Below, in pieces: positions 44,641-53,956 of a stretch of 64,000 nt of DNA (positions within the stretch are counted from its first letter, which is position 1; the number at the start of each line of letters is the position of its first letter). Below the pieces are notes generated by a model. That model did not search any database, was not told where the DNA came from, and saw nothing but the letters and a program-made list of their open reading frames with translations. Where the stretch lies: contig CBDICG010000002.1 in NCBI GenBank assembly GCA_965277275.1, forward strand, positions 248,001 through 312,000, in the 5' to 3' direction. This DNA comes from HLUCCA09 sp965277275 (lineage in GTDB: Bacteria > Pseudomonadota > Alphaproteobacteria > Rhodobacterales > Rhodobacteraceae). The position numbers and the translations under genes were made by a program.

Positions 44641-45819
44641 ATGGCTTGGAAGACGCTCGATGACATGGATCTCGAGGGGCACACGGTGCTCACGCGGGTG
44701 GACATCAACGTCCCCGTCGAGAACGGCGAGGTGACGGATGCCACCCGGATCGAGCGGATCGTGCCCACCGTGAAGGACATCCTCGCCGCCGGAGGACTGC
44801 CTGTCCTCATGGCGCATTTCGGCCGTCCGAAGGGCAAGCCTGTCCCGGAGATGTCGCTCGCCGTCACTGTCCCGGCGCTGGAAGCTGCGCTGGAGACCGG
44901 CGTCACGCTCGTGGCACTGGAGGACGCACCGGAAGCCGTGGGGCGCCAGCAACCCGGGGAGGTGCTCCTGATCGAGAACATCCGGTTCCACCCCGGAGAG
45001 GAAATGAACGATCCCGTGCTCGCGTCCCAACTCGCGGGCCTCGGTGATATCTTCGTCAACGATGCCTTTTCGGCCGCCCACCGCGCCCACGCCTCGACGG
45101 AAGGGATCGCCCATCTGATGACCTCTTGCGCCGGTCGCCTGATGGCAGCGGAGCTCAGCGCGCTGGAGCGCGCTTTGGGAGATCCCGAGCGCCCGCTCTG
45201 TGCCGTCGTCGGCGGTGCGAAAGTGTCGACCAAGCTCGATCTTCTCGCCAACCTCGTCACGCGCGTGGATCATCTCGTCATTGGAGGCGGCATGGCAAAC
45301 ACGTTTCTGCACGCGCAGGGGCTGGAGATTGGCAAGTCGCTTGCCGAGCGCGACATGGCCGACACCGCCCTCGACATTCTGGCCAAGGCCGAAGCGGCGC
45401 AATGCACGATCCACCTGCCGACCGATGTGGTCGTGGCGCGCAAGTTCGAGGCCGGGGCGCCATCCGAGACCGTCTATGCCGATGCGTCCCCGTCGGATGC
45501 GATGATCCTCGATGCGGGCCCGGTGACGGTTGAACGGCTCGAGACCCTCTTCGACGATTGCAAGACAGTGATCTGGAACGGCCCGCTCGGCGCCTTCGAG
45601 ATCTCGCCCTTCGATGCCGCGACCGTTGCAGCGGCCCGCGCAGCGGCGGAAGCCACGGAAGCCGGACTGATCACAGTGGCTGGCGGCGGAGATACCGTCG
45701 CTGCACTGCACCATGCTGGCGTTGCCGATCGCTTCACCTATGTGAGCACGGCAGGCGGCGCGTTCCTCGAATGGATGGAGGGCAAGACCCTCCCCGGGGT
45801 CGCCGCGCTCTCGGACTGA
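44641..45819 (+). CDS. pgk: Phosphoglycerate kinase
   Basis: Glycolytic/gluconeogenic ATP-forming enzyme. 392 residues from MAWKTLDDMDLEGHTVLTRVDINVPV. Substrate- and nucleotide-binding motifs: MAHFGRPKGK, LIENIRFHPGEE, NDAFSAAHRAHAS, VVGGAKVSTKLDLL and the Gly-rich VAGGGDTVAAL. The open frame upstream lacks family residues. Confidence 0.97.
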   Translation: MAWKTLDDMDLEGHTVLTRVDINVPVENGEVTDATRIERIVPTVKDILAAGGLPVLMAHFGRPKGKPVPEMSLAVTVPALEAALETGVTLVALEDAPEAVGRQQPGEVLLIENIRFHPGEEMNDPVLASQLAGLGDIFVNDAFSAAHRAHASTEGIAHLMTSCAGRLMAAELSALERALGDPERPLCAVVGGAKVSTKLDLLANLVTRVDHLVIGGGMANTFLHAQGLEIGKSLAERDMADTALDILAKAEAAQCTIHLPTDVVVARKFEAGAPSETVYADASPSDAMILDAGPVTVERLETLFDDCKTVIWNGPLGAFEISPFDAATVAAARAAAEATEAGLITVAGGGDTVAALHHAGVADRFTYVSTAGGAFLEWMEGKTLPGVAALSD

Positions 45820-45843
45820 GTGCAGACCAAGAAGGAGCAGGAC

Positions 45844-46623
45844 ATGAAGAGCTGGACCGTCGTGACCGGAGCCTCCTCCGGCATCGGAGCCGACTTTGCG
45901 CGCATTGCCGCCAAGGAAAAACGGAACGTTGTGATCTCTGCACGCCGAGGCGACCGCCTTGCCGCCCTCGCCGAGGAGCTGAAGGGCCTTGGCGCGCCCG
46001 AGGTCGAGATTGTCGAGGTGGATCTCGCCTCGGACGGCGCCGCAGACAAGCTCTGGACAACGGCGACATCGAAGGGACAGATCGATGTGCTGGTCAACAA
46101 CGCGGGGCTCGGATCACACGACCCTTTCGCCACCGGGGAGTGGGCGCGCGAGGAGATGATGCTCGAGGTGAATATCAGCGCCCTGACGCGGCTGATGAAG
46201 CTCGCGGTGCCCCACATGCTCGAAGCCGGAACGGGTCGGATCATCAACGTCGCATCGATCGCGGGCTTCATGCCGGCGCCGGGCATGGCCACCTATCACG
46301 CCACGAAAGCCTACGTAGTGTCGCTCAGTGCTGCCGTCTGGGAAGAACTGCGGGGCTCGAAAGTGAGCGTCACGGCGCTCTGCCCCGGTGCAACCCAGAC
46401 CGAGTTCTTCGACAGTGCCGATATGAACGACGTCCGTATTATCGCGAGCATGAAACTGCCGACCGCAATGTCGGTGGCGCAAGTGGGCTGGGCCGGGGCC
46501 AAGGCCGGCAAACGTCTCGTCATACCCGGCACGATCAACTGGATGACGACCCTGTCTGCGCGGCTGCTTCCTACCACGTGGATGATGCGCATCCTCCAGA
46601 CCCTGATGGCAAAGTCGGTCTAA
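45844..46623 (+). CDS. SDR-family dehydrogenase
   Basis: 259 residues; TGASSGIG cofactor loop at residue 8, NNAG motif (LVNNAGLGSHDP) and YHATKAYV active-site motif. Resembles the DltE-like SDRs by ISARRGDRLAALAEEL. Start at 45844 follows AAGGAGCAGG. It is in a run of four same-strand genes downstream of pgk. Confidence 0.88.
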   Translation: MKSWTVVTGASSGIGADFARIAAKEKRNVVISARRGDRLAALAEELKGLGAPEVEIVEVDLASDGAADKLWTTATSKGQIDVLVNNAGLGSHDPFATGEWAREEMMLEVNISALTRLMKLAVPHMLEAGTGRIINVASIAGFMPAPGMATYHATKAYVVSLSAAVWEELRGSKVSVTALCPGATQTEFFDSADMNDVRIIASMKLPTAMSVAQVGWAGAKAGKRLVIPGTINWMTTLSARLLPTTWMMRILQTLMAKSV

Positions 46624-47300
46624 TGTCCGACGGGTTCGACGCCCTGATCGACGATGCGCTCGGGTTCTTCCGCGAACTGGAGGCAAACAACACGAAAGAG
46701 TGGTTCGAACCGCGCAAGAACGACTACGTCGCACGGATCCGCAAGCCCGCGGAGTTGCTGGCAGGGCTGATGGCAGAGGATCTGGCGCGCCTGAGCAGCA
46801 CGAGCTTCAAGCCGAAGGTGTTCCGGATCTACCGCGACGTGCGGTTCTCCAAGGACAAGACGCCGTACAATGCACATTTGCACCTGTCGTGGTTTCCGCC
46901 CGATGGCGGCCCGCGGCCTGGTTGGTTCTTCGGTGCGGCCCCCAGCTATCTCTTTCTGGGGACGGGCGCGCCCGGCCTGCAAGGCGCAGACCTGACGCGC
47001 CTGCGCGCCGCGATCGACCGGGATGGCGACGCTCTGGCCGGTCTGCTGGATGATGCCGCCGAGCGTGTCCAGGCAAAGCTCTCGGATTTCGGACCACCGC
47101 CCCTGAAGCGAGTTCCCAAACCCTACGGACCGGATCATGCCCATGCCGATCTGTTGAAGCGCAAAGGTCTCGTCGTTGGAGCGGATCTGCCCGAAGGCTG
47201 GCGGAACAAAGGCCTGATAGGGACCCTGCGGGCGCTCGCCAAGGAGCTGGAGCCAGTCCGCGCCTGGCTCGACGCCGAGCTTTCCGAGCGCAGCTCTTGA
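46623..47300 (+). CDS. DUF2461 (TIGR02453-type) protein
   Basis: 225 residues, unknown function. Recognised by FFRELEANNTKEWFEPRKNDY, KPKVFRIYRDVRFSKDKTPYNAHLHLSW split over the N-terminal half, and GPDHAHADLLKRKGLV. Overlaps the SDR stop by one base (TAATG), so the two are translationally coupled. Confidence 0.88.
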   Translation: MSDGFDALIDDALGFFRELEANNTKEWFEPRKNDYVARIRKPAELLAGLMAEDLARLSSTSFKPKVFRIYRDVRFSKDKTPYNAHLHLSWFPPDGGPRPGWFFGAAPSYLFLGTGAPGLQGADLTRLRAAIDRDGDALAGLLDDAAERVQAKLSDFGPPPLKRVPKPYGPDHAHADLLKRKGLVVGADLPEGWRNKGLIGTLRALAKELEPVRAWLDAELSERSS

Positions 47301-47866
47301 GCGACGCACCGCGTGTCGAGATTACGTCGCCCAACGCATTGTGGGAGTGGCTCGCGGAACACCACGGGCAAGCCCAGTCCGTGTGGCTCGTGACGTGGAA
47401 GAAGACGACGCCAGAGAAATTCGTAGGTCGCGAAGACGTCCTTGACGCACTCGTGGCTTACGGCTGGATCGACGGGCGTCGCATGAAGCTTGACGATACG
47501 CGCACGATGCAGCTGATCGCGCCACGCAAGCAGCAGGCTTGGGCGGACTCATACAAGGTGCGGGCAGCTCGGCTTGAAGCGGAGGGGCGTATGCAGCCCC
47601 CGGGAACCGCCTCGGTGGCGGCCGGTCGCGCTTCCGGGCTTTGGGATTACTTTGCCGACGTCGACGCGCTGATCGTGCCACACGATCTAGTTGCCGCGCT
47701 CAAGGCCCGACCCGGTGCAAGCGCCCGGTTCGAGGGGTTCGCACCCTCTGCGCGGCGCAACATCCTGCGTTGGATCAGGATAGCCAAGACAAGTGCGACG
47801 CGAGACAAACGTATCGCGGAGGTCGCGCGCCTTGCTGCGGAAGGCCAAAAACCGCCCCAGATGTAG
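47297..47866 (+). CDS. YdeI/OmpD-associated family protein
   Basis: 189 residues. The pattern NALWEWLAEHH, VSWLVTWKK-type, EDVLDALVAYGWIDGRRMKLDD and NILRWIRIAKTSATRDKRIAEV fits the YdeI family, linked in other bacteria to antimicrobial-peptide tolerance. Starts with a TTG that overlaps the preceding stop (TTGA). Confidence 0.8.
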   Translation: MSDAPRVEITSPNALWEWLAEHHGQAQSVWLVTWKKTTPEKFVGREDVLDALVAYGWIDGRRMKLDDTRTMQLIAPRKQQAWADSYKVRAARLEAEGRMQPPGTASVAAGRASGLWDYFADVDALIVPHDLVAALKARPGASARFEGFAPSARRNILRWIRIAKTSATRDKRIAEVARLAAEGQKPPQM

Positions 47867-47971
47867 GCTGACGCTGCCGGAGCAGCCGAGTTTAGCGCAA
47901 TCACGCTTGCATGGCCGCCGTCCGGGTTCTACGCCCTCGCCAACACCACCAGTCACAAGAAGGAACGCCCG

Positions 47972-48901
47972 ATGAAAGCCACGCGCACCGTGCAGAAGAT
48001 CCTCGCAAACTACGAGGGCGAGAATCCCGGCGTGAAGGGCAAGCTCTGCCACATGCTAATGCAGGGCAAGCTGGGTGGTACCGGCAAGATGATCATCCTG
48101 CCGGTCGACCAGGGCTTCGAGCACGGTCCTGCGCGCTCCTTCGCACCCAATCCGGCTGGCTATGATCCGCACTACCACTATCAGCTCGCCATCGACGCCG
48201 GGCTGAGCGCCTACGCCGCCCCGATCGGCCCGCTCGAAGCGGGCGCGGACACCTTCGCGGGCCAGATCCCGACGATCCTGAAAGTGAACTCCGCCAACTC
48301 GCTGATGGGCCCCGGCGCGGGCAAGAACCAGGCCGTGACCGCGAGCGTCGATGATGCGCTCCGTCTGGGCTGCGCCGCAATCGGCTTCACCATCTACCCC
48401 GGCTCGGACATGGCGCTCGATATGTTCGAGGAGATCGTCGAGATGCGCCGCGAGGCTGCGGCCTGCGGGGTCGCGACCGTAATCTGGTCCTATCCGCGCG
48501 GCGAGGTCCTGACGAAAGAAGGGGAAACGGCAGTCGACATCTCGGCCTACGCCGCCCACATCGCCGCCTTGCTCGGCGCGCATGTCATCAAGGTGAAGCT
48601 GTCCACCGATCATCTTGAGCAAAAGGAAGCCAAGAAGGTCTTCGAGGACGAGGGCATCGACGTCTCGACCCAGGCCGCACGCGTTGCCGAGTGCGTGCGC
48701 TCGTCGTTCAACGGCCGTCGCCTGATCGTCTTCTCGGGCGGTGCCAAGAAAGGCGCGGACGGTGTGTACGACGATGCCCGCGCCATCCGCGACGGCGGGG
48801 GCAACGGTTCGATTATCGGGCGCAACAGCTTCCAGCGCGATCGCGGCGAAGCACTGGAGATGCTCGGCAAGCTCATCGACATCTACAAGGGCAAGGCCTG
48901 A
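47972..48901 (+). CDS. Class I fructose-bisphosphate aldolase (DhnA type)
   Basis: Cleaves or forms fructose 1,6-bisphosphate through a lysine Schiff base. 309 residues. The family's LPVDQGFEHGPARSF, GFTIYPGSDMALDMFEE and VIKVKLSTD (candidate Schiff-base Lys) are clear. Near pgk, as common in Rhodobacterales. Convergent with the matrixin-like gene. Confidence 0.92.
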   Translation: MKATRTVQKILANYEGENPGVKGKLCHMLMQGKLGGTGKMIILPVDQGFEHGPARSFAPNPAGYDPHYHYQLAIDAGLSAYAAPIGPLEAGADTFAGQIPTILKVNSANSLMGPGAGKNQAVTASVDDALRLGCAAIGFTIYPGSDMALDMFEEIVEMRREAAACGVATVIWSYPRGEVLTKEGETAVDISAYAAHIAALLGAHVIKVKLSTDHLEQKEAKKVFEDEGIDVSTQAARVAECVRSSFNGRRLIVFSGGAKKGADGVYDDARAIRDGGGNGSIIGRNSFQRDRGEALEMLGKLIDIYKGKA

Positions 48902-48959
48902 ACACGGCCAGACGCTCTTGCGGAATTGTCGGGGTAGGATGATCTGATCTTGCACCTGC

Positions 48960-48999
48960 GCATGGGGGCCTGTGGTTCGAAACCACGCGCCCCCGATGC
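48960..48999. terminator. Long hairpin between convergent genes, tRNA minihelix-like
   Basis: A nearly continuous stem: GCAT GGGGGC / GCCCCC ATGC outside and GTGGTT-CGA-AACCAC inside. The inner loop reads TTCGAAA, like a T-arm. It lies between the ends of the aldolase and the matrixin-like gene, so a bidirectional terminator is the simplest reading. No T-run. Confidence 0.6.
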
Positions 49000-49006
49000 G
49001 TGAAGG

Positions 49007-50620
49007 CTAGGCGATGTCCCACACACTGACGGGCAGAAGATCCCGCATGTCGAGACGAAACTCGGCGTCCGGGCCGCTGTCGTGAGCGTCCGAAGCATAT
49101 CCACCAATGAAGGCTTCCGCCTCGAGGATAGAGCTTGTGTTGTCCCGTTCGAAGATCGCCATGGCCTCTCGTGCGGCATCGGTATCGCTCAATCCGTGGT
49201 ACCCGGCGAAGTGAAGGCCAATGTCCGTCTTCTGCTGGATCGTCTGGGTATCGAGTAGCGCCTCGGCGCTAGAATTATCCCGTGCACCATTGATCACGGA
49301 GAGCATGAACGTCCCGCGGCTAAGCCCGGCATCGAGTTCCTGGGTCCAGTACTCCCATCCAGCCGGGTCCGGATCGCGCCCGAGGAAGTTGTTGTATGCC
49401 GTCTGGACAAGCGTCGCATTGTCCATGTCCGCAGGATAGCGCGTCTGGGTCTCGGGCTGCGCAAAGAAGCTCTCTGCGATCTCTTCCATACTCATCCCAT
49501 CCGCGAGACGCGTTGCCCAGTAACTCAGCCCCACCGCATCAGGCGCACGGTCGAAGTAGGCGATGTACATCTCCGCGAGCGGCATCAGGGCGGCATCATC
49601 CAACGTGCGGATCCCGTCGAAATTCGTGAGGTCCACGACGCCGTCAGTGAAAATCCCGTTGCCCGTATCGAAGACGAGCCGCTCGATCCCGGTAATCTGC
49701 GCGCCTTCGGGATAGGCCTCCCTGTGAAACAAGATGGCTTGCGTGTCGCCCTCGGCCACGCTCGAGAAACGGAGGGTATAGGCGTCGATGTCACCACTGA
49801 TGACGAGCGTATCCTCGCCCGTGCCCCCTGCGATCCGGTCGGAGCCAGCGGAAAAGACGAACGTGTCGTCGCCCGGCGTCCCGTCGAGCACATCGTCGCC
49901 CTCGGTTCCCGCGATGAGCCCATCGCTCGGTGGGCCAGTCGTCCCCCAATCGAGGTCGATCGTGGGCAACCCGCCGGGCCCACTCGACCCTCCGTCCGTG
50001 CCGGTGTCGGAGGGGTCGTCATCCGACGGGTCAGCATCGGCAATCTCGCCGTAGTAGCGCTTGATAAGCGCCACATCGTCCTCCCAGAGGCCGCCGCTCT
50101 GGGGCAGTAACTCTGCAAGAGGATCTTCCATCACACTCTGGATCGACCGGCTCGCGGCGATGTCGCCCAAGCCCAGGACGTTGCCGATCTCATGGACAGC
50201 AACCGTGAAGAACGACCCGTCATATCCGAACGGCGAGAGGGGGCTGTCGTCGGTGTCAAAGAGGATGGCCGCCCGGGTGATGGTGGATCCGCTCGTCACG
50301 GAATCCCAGATCCCCAGGATGTTGCTCGGGCCGTCGATTCCGACCAATCCGAGCGTGATGTCCGTAGTGGAACTGGTCGACCGGTAGCTGAACGAGATGG
50401 TGTCGAGGGCGTCGTCCCAGTAGTCGAACGCCTTGCGAAGATCCCGCAGCATCGAGCCGCCGATGGCCGCATCCACCCCGACCGTTCCAAGCCCCGGGAA
50501 ATTGACGACGTCGTCGGAGACCGTCCAAGTGATTGTCCTGGACCCGCCGTTCACTGCCCACTGGTGGCCAAAATACTCCTCGAAGAACAAGTCCTCGAAC
50601 GGAACGTCATCCAACGACAT
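49007..50620 (-). CDS. Matrixin-like protein with RTX-type and DUF4214 segments
   Basis: A 537-residue probably secreted protein. Residues 1-190 form a matrixin/metzincin-like domain, but the zinc motif reads HEIGNVLGLGD (143-153): the second His is Asn and the third is Asp. Residues about 265-295 contain RTX-like repeats (GTEGDDVLDGTPGDDTF). Residues about 360-470 carry DUF4214 with FLGRDPDPAGWEYWTQEL. No Sec signal peptide; type I secretion is likely. Start at 50620 has AAGGG upstream; a longer start at 50653 is possible. Confidence 0.8.
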   Translation of the reverse strand: MSLDDVPFEDLFFEEYFGHQWAVNGGSRTITWTVSDDVVNFPGLGTVGVDAAIGGSMLRDLRKAFDYWDDALDTISFSYRSTSSTTDITLGLVGIDGPSNILGIWDSVTSGSTITRAAILFDTDDSPLSPFGYDGSFFTVAVHEIGNVLGLGDIAASRSIQSVMEDPLAELLPQSGGLWEDDVALIKRYYGEIADADPSDDDPSDTGTDGGSSGPGGLPTIDLDWGTTGPPSDGLIAGTEGDDVLDGTPGDDTFVFSAGSDRIAGGTGEDTLVISGDIDAYTLRFSSVAEGDTQAILFHREAYPEGAQITGIERLVFDTGNGIFTDGVVDLTNFDGIRTLDDAALMPLAEMYIAYFDRAPDAVGLSYWATRLADGMSMEEIAESFFAQPETQTRYPADMDNATLVQTAYNNFLGRDPDPAGWEYWTQELDAGLSRGTFMLSVINGARDNSSAEALLDTQTIQQKTDIGLHFAGYHGLSDTDAAREAMAIFERDNTSSILEAEAFIGGYASDAHDSGPDAEFRLDMRDLLPVSVWDIA

Positions 50621-50862
50621 GCGTTTACCCTTCGCTCGAAACCACCCCGGCACGCGGTGTCAGAGCAATGCGGCATGAGCATGGCGAAAGCGCCGCGCGC
50701 CAGTGCGCGCCACACATCGTCCGAGCTTTGCTGTTGCGTGGCTACCCGACAGCTCATCACCCGAAATTAGGGGATTCACAGAGTCGATCAGCTGTGCGAG
50801 TCTGCTCGGGCACGGCTCCGTCAGAGGGTCGGATCAGGCAGTTGACGGCACGGCGAAGCACC

Positions 50863-51165
50863 ATGGCTTTTCACTCCCATTCACGCGGCTTTGGCAGCGT
50901 CCTCGTTTTCGCGGGATGCCTGACGCTCTCCGTCTACTTCACTTTTGCCGCCGTTCAGGGCGACTATGGGCTGTTTCGGCGAATCGAGATCGAGGCGGAA
51001 ACGCGCAGACTCGAGGCCGAGCGCAAGCAGATCGAAGCCGAAGTTGCCGCGATGGAGATCCTCACCCGCCGACTGTCTGACGATTTCCTCGATATCGATC
51101 TGCTGGATGAGCGTGCGCGCGACGTTCTGGGACTGCTGCGCCACGACGAAATTGTCATCCAATAG
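50863..51165 (+). CDS. FtsB/DivIC-like septum formation initiator protein
   Basis: A 100-residue single-pass membrane protein with one N-terminal helix (FGSVLVFAGCLTLSVYFTF), a coiled coil (ETRRLEAERKQIEAEVAAME) and the conserved end DIDLLDERARDVLGLLRHDE. Part of the division FtsQLB-type complex. It is placed upstream of the pyruvate dehydrogenase operon, as in many alphaproteobacteria. Confidence 0.9.
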   Translation: MAFHSHSRGFGSVLVFAGCLTLSVYFTFAAVQGDYGLFRRIEIEAETRRLEAERKQIEAEVAAMEILTRRLSDDFLDIDLLDERARDVLGLLRHDEIVIQ

Positions 51166-51307
51166 CCCTGCCCTGCGGCTCTAAACGGCCCGGCGCGAGC
51201 TATGCACTGGACGCAGAGCGACCGCGTCGATTTTTCCAATGTCTCCGGCGCGCGCGTCTGTTAGGCAGTCGTTCAACGTTAAACCATTCTGTCAGGGAGG
51301 GCTGTGA

Positions 51308-52312
51308 ATGGCGACCCGGTCAACGCGGCGCACATCCAAGAAGTCGAACGTCTCGAAGGAGGAGCTGCTAAAGTACTACCGCGAGATGTTGCTCATCCGC
51401 AGGTTCGAGGAAAAAGCAGGACAACTCTACGGAATGGGCCTGATTGGAGGCTTCTGCCACCTCTACATCGGTCAGGAAGCCGTGGTTGTCGGCCTCGAAG
51501 CCGCTGCCGAAGAGGGCGACAAGCGTATCACCTCCTATCGCGACCACGGCCACATGCTGGCTTGCGGGATGGATCCGAAAGGCGTGATGGCCGAGCTCAC
51601 GGGCCGCGAGGGCGGTTACTCGAAGGGCAAGGGCGGCTCCATGCACATGTTCTCTAAGGAGAAGCATTTCTACGGCGGCCACGGCATCGTGGCAGCGCAG
51701 GTGCCGATTGGTGCCGGCCTCGCCTTCGCCGACAAGTACCTCGAGAATGACCGCGTGACGTTCGTCTACTTCGGTGACGGTGCCGCAAACCAGGGCCAGG
51801 TCGCCGAAACCTACAACATGGCCGAGCTGTGGAACCTTCCGGCCGTCTTCGTCATCGAGAACAACCAGTACGCCATGGGCACCTCCGTGAAGCGCGCGAC
51901 CAAGTCACCGGATTTCTGGGAACGTGGTGCGGCCTACGGGATCAAGGGTGAATCGGTCGATGGGATGGACGTTCTTGCGGTGAAAGCCGCGGCCGAAAAG
52001 GCCGTTGCCGCGTGCCGTGCGGGGGAGGGTCCATACATCCTCGAGATCATGACCTACCGCTATCGCGGGCACTCGATGTCCGATCCGGCAAAGTACCGAA
52101 CGCGCGACGAAGTGCAGAAGATGCGCGAGGAACGCGATGCTATCGAGAACGTGCGCCAGCTACTGCTAACCGGCAAGCACGCGACTGACGACGAGCTGAA
52201 AGCCGTCGACAAGGAAATCAAGGAGATCGTCAACGCGGCGGCCGAGTTCTCGAAAGAGAGCCCGGAACCAGCCATCGACGAACTCTATACCGACATCTAC
52301 GCGGACGCTTAA
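51308..52312 (+). CDS. pdhA: Pyruvate dehydrogenase E1 alpha subunit
   Basis: Thiamine-dependent decarboxylation of pyruvate. 334 residues; the thiamine-pyrophosphate motif is GDGAANQGQVAETYNMAELW, with TYRYRGHSMSDP for phosphorylation-loop-like segment. First gene of pdhA-pdhB-x-pdhC. The gap of 142 bases upstream should hold the promoter. Confidence 0.97.
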   Translation: MATRSTRRTSKKSNVSKEELLKYYREMLLIRRFEEKAGQLYGMGLIGGFCHLYIGQEAVVVGLEAAAEEGDKRITSYRDHGHMLACGMDPKGVMAELTGREGGYSKGKGGSMHMFSKEKHFYGGHGIVAAQVPIGAGLAFADKYLENDRVTFVYFGDGAANQGQVAETYNMAELWNLPAVFVIENNQYAMGTSVKRATKSPDFWERGAAYGIKGESVDGMDVLAVKAAAEKAVAACRAGEGPYILEIMTYRYRGHSMSDPAKYRTRDEVQKMREERDAIENVRQLLLTGKHATDDELKAVDKEIKEIVNAAAEFSKESPEPAIDELYTDIYADA

Positions 52313-52327
52313 GGAAGGAGATGCGCA

Positions 52328-53695
52328 ATGGCTACTGAAGTGCTCATGCCCGCGCTGTCGCCTACCATGGAGGAAGGCACGCTCGCGAAATGGCTAGTGA
52401 AAGAAGGGGATACTGTTTCCTCTGGCGATATCCTCGCCGAGATCGAAACAGACAAGGCCACGATGGAATTCGAAGCGGTCGACGACGGGATCGTCGGTAG
52501 AATTCTGGTGGCTGAGGGATCCGAGGGTGTGAAGGTCAACACCCCGATCGCCGTCATGGTAGAGGAAGGCGAAAGCGTTGACGCGGCCCCTGCCCCTGCC
52601 GCAGAAGCCCCCGCCGAAGCGCCGGCGGACACACCCGCTCCCGCCGCGGCGCCAGCTGCGCCGGCCCAGCCGAAGACCGTGGCTGGGGAGCCGGACGTGC
52701 CCGAAGGTACGGAGATGAAGAGCCAGACGGTGCGCGAAGCTCTGCGCGACGCGATGGCCGAAGAAATGCGTTCGGATCCCACCGTCTTCGTGATGGGCGA
52801 GGAAGTCGCCGAGTACCAGGGCGCCTACAAGATAACCCAAGGACTGCTCGACGAATTCGGTGCGAAGCGCGTCATTGACACACCGATTACCGAGCACGGC
52901 TTCGCCGGCCTCGGTGTCGGAGCAGCTTTCGGCGGGTTGAAACCGATCGTCGAGTTCATGACCTTCAACTTCGCGATGCAGGCGATGGACCACATCGTCA
53001 ACTCGGCCGCAAAGACGCTCTACATGTCGGGCGGTCAGATGGGCTGCCCGATGGTCTTCCGTGGCCCGAACGGAGCAGCCGCGCGCGTGGCGGCCCAGCA
53101 CAGCCAGGACTACGCAGCCTTCTACGCGTCGATCCCGGGCCTTAAGGTCGTCATGCCCTACACGGCAGCAGACGCGAAGGGTCTGCTCAAGACGGCAATC
53201 CGCGACCCAAATCCGGTGATTTTCCTGGAGAACGAAATCCTCTACGGGCGGTCTTTCGACGTGCCGGTCCTAGACGACTTCACCATCCCCTTTGGTAAAG
53301 CCAAGGTCGTCCGCGAAGGCTCGGACCTGACGATCGTGAGCTGGGGGATTGGCATGTCGCATGCACTTGGCGCCGCTGACGAACTCGCAGGCATGGGAAT
53401 TGACGCCGAAGTCATCGATCTGCGCAGCCTGCGCCCCATCGACTACGACACCGTGATTGCAAGCGTGCAGAAAACCAATCGCTGCATCACTGTCGAAGAG
53501 GGCTTCCCCGTGGCGTCGCTATCCAACCACCTGTCGGCCTACATCATGACTCATGCGTTCGATTGGCTCGACGCGCCGGTCCTGAATTGCACCGGCAAGG
53601 ACGTTCCGATGCCCTACGCGGCCAACCTCGAGAAACTGGCGCTGATCACTGTGCCAGAGATCATCGAGGCCGCGAAGTCGGTGACGTACAAGTGA
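52328..53695 (+). CDS. pdhB: Pyruvate dehydrogenase E1 beta subunit with lipoyl domain
   Basis: 455 residues. Residues 1-80 are a lipoyl domain (ETDKATMEFEAVDDG with the lipoate Lys), then an Ala/Pro linker (80-125), then the E1-beta body from about residue 135 (DPTVFVMGEEVAEYQGAYK, TPITEHGFAGLGVGAAF). The fused lipoyl domain on E1-beta is known in alphaproteobacteria. Confidence 0.97.
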   Translation: MATEVLMPALSPTMEEGTLAKWLVKEGDTVSSGDILAEIETDKATMEFEAVDDGIVGRILVAEGSEGVKVNTPIAVMVEEGESVDAAPAPAAEAPAEAPADTPAPAAAPAAPAQPKTVAGEPDVPEGTEMKSQTVREALRDAMAEEMRSDPTVFVMGEEVAEYQGAYKITQGLLDEFGAKRVIDTPITEHGFAGLGVGAAFGGLKPIVEFMTFNFAMQAMDHIVNSAAKTLYMSGGQMGCPMVFRGPNGAAARVAAQHSQDYAAFYASIPGLKVVMPYTAADAKGLLKTAIRDPNPVIFLENEILYGRSFDVPVLDDFTIPFGKAKVVREGSDLTIVSWGIGMSHALGAADELAGMGIDAEVIDLRSLRPIDYDTVIASVQKTNRCITVEEGFPVASLSNHLSAYIMTHAFDWLDAPVLNCTGKDVPMPYAANLEKLALITVPEIIEAAKSVTYK

Positions 53696-53955
53696 GCCTG
53701 CTCGAAGTACACGGCCGTGACCTCGAGAACGAGGGCTACCGTGTGAGCGTCCGCAAGGGCTCTCGCACGATCGCCGGAATCGTTCCGGAAACCCTGATTG
53801 GCGGTCCACAAGGCATCGGCGCTCCGCGCCACCAGTACGCCTACGAGTGGATTGCCCAGAACCGCCCCCGCATCGAAGCAGCGCTCTGCGCCAAGATGGA
53901 CGGCCGCCCGGTTCGCGCGCCGTTTGATCGCGTCGAGCTCGCTGAGGAGAAGTGA
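53692..53955 (+). CDS. Unknown small protein in the pdh operon
   Basis: An 87-residue basic protein starting with GTG at 53692, overlapping the pdhB stop by 4 bases (GTGA) and ending one base before pdhC. It reads VSLLEVHGRDLENEGYRVS and has IGGPQGIGAPRHQYAYEWI. No family recognised. Tight coupling to both neighbours suggests a role with the dehydrogenase, but nothing more can be said. Confidence 0.75.
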   Translation: MSLLEVHGRDLENEGYRVSVRKGSRTIAGIVPETLIGGPQGIGAPRHQYAYEWIAQNRPRIEAALCAKMDGRPVRAPFDRVELAEEK

Positions 53956-53956
53956 G

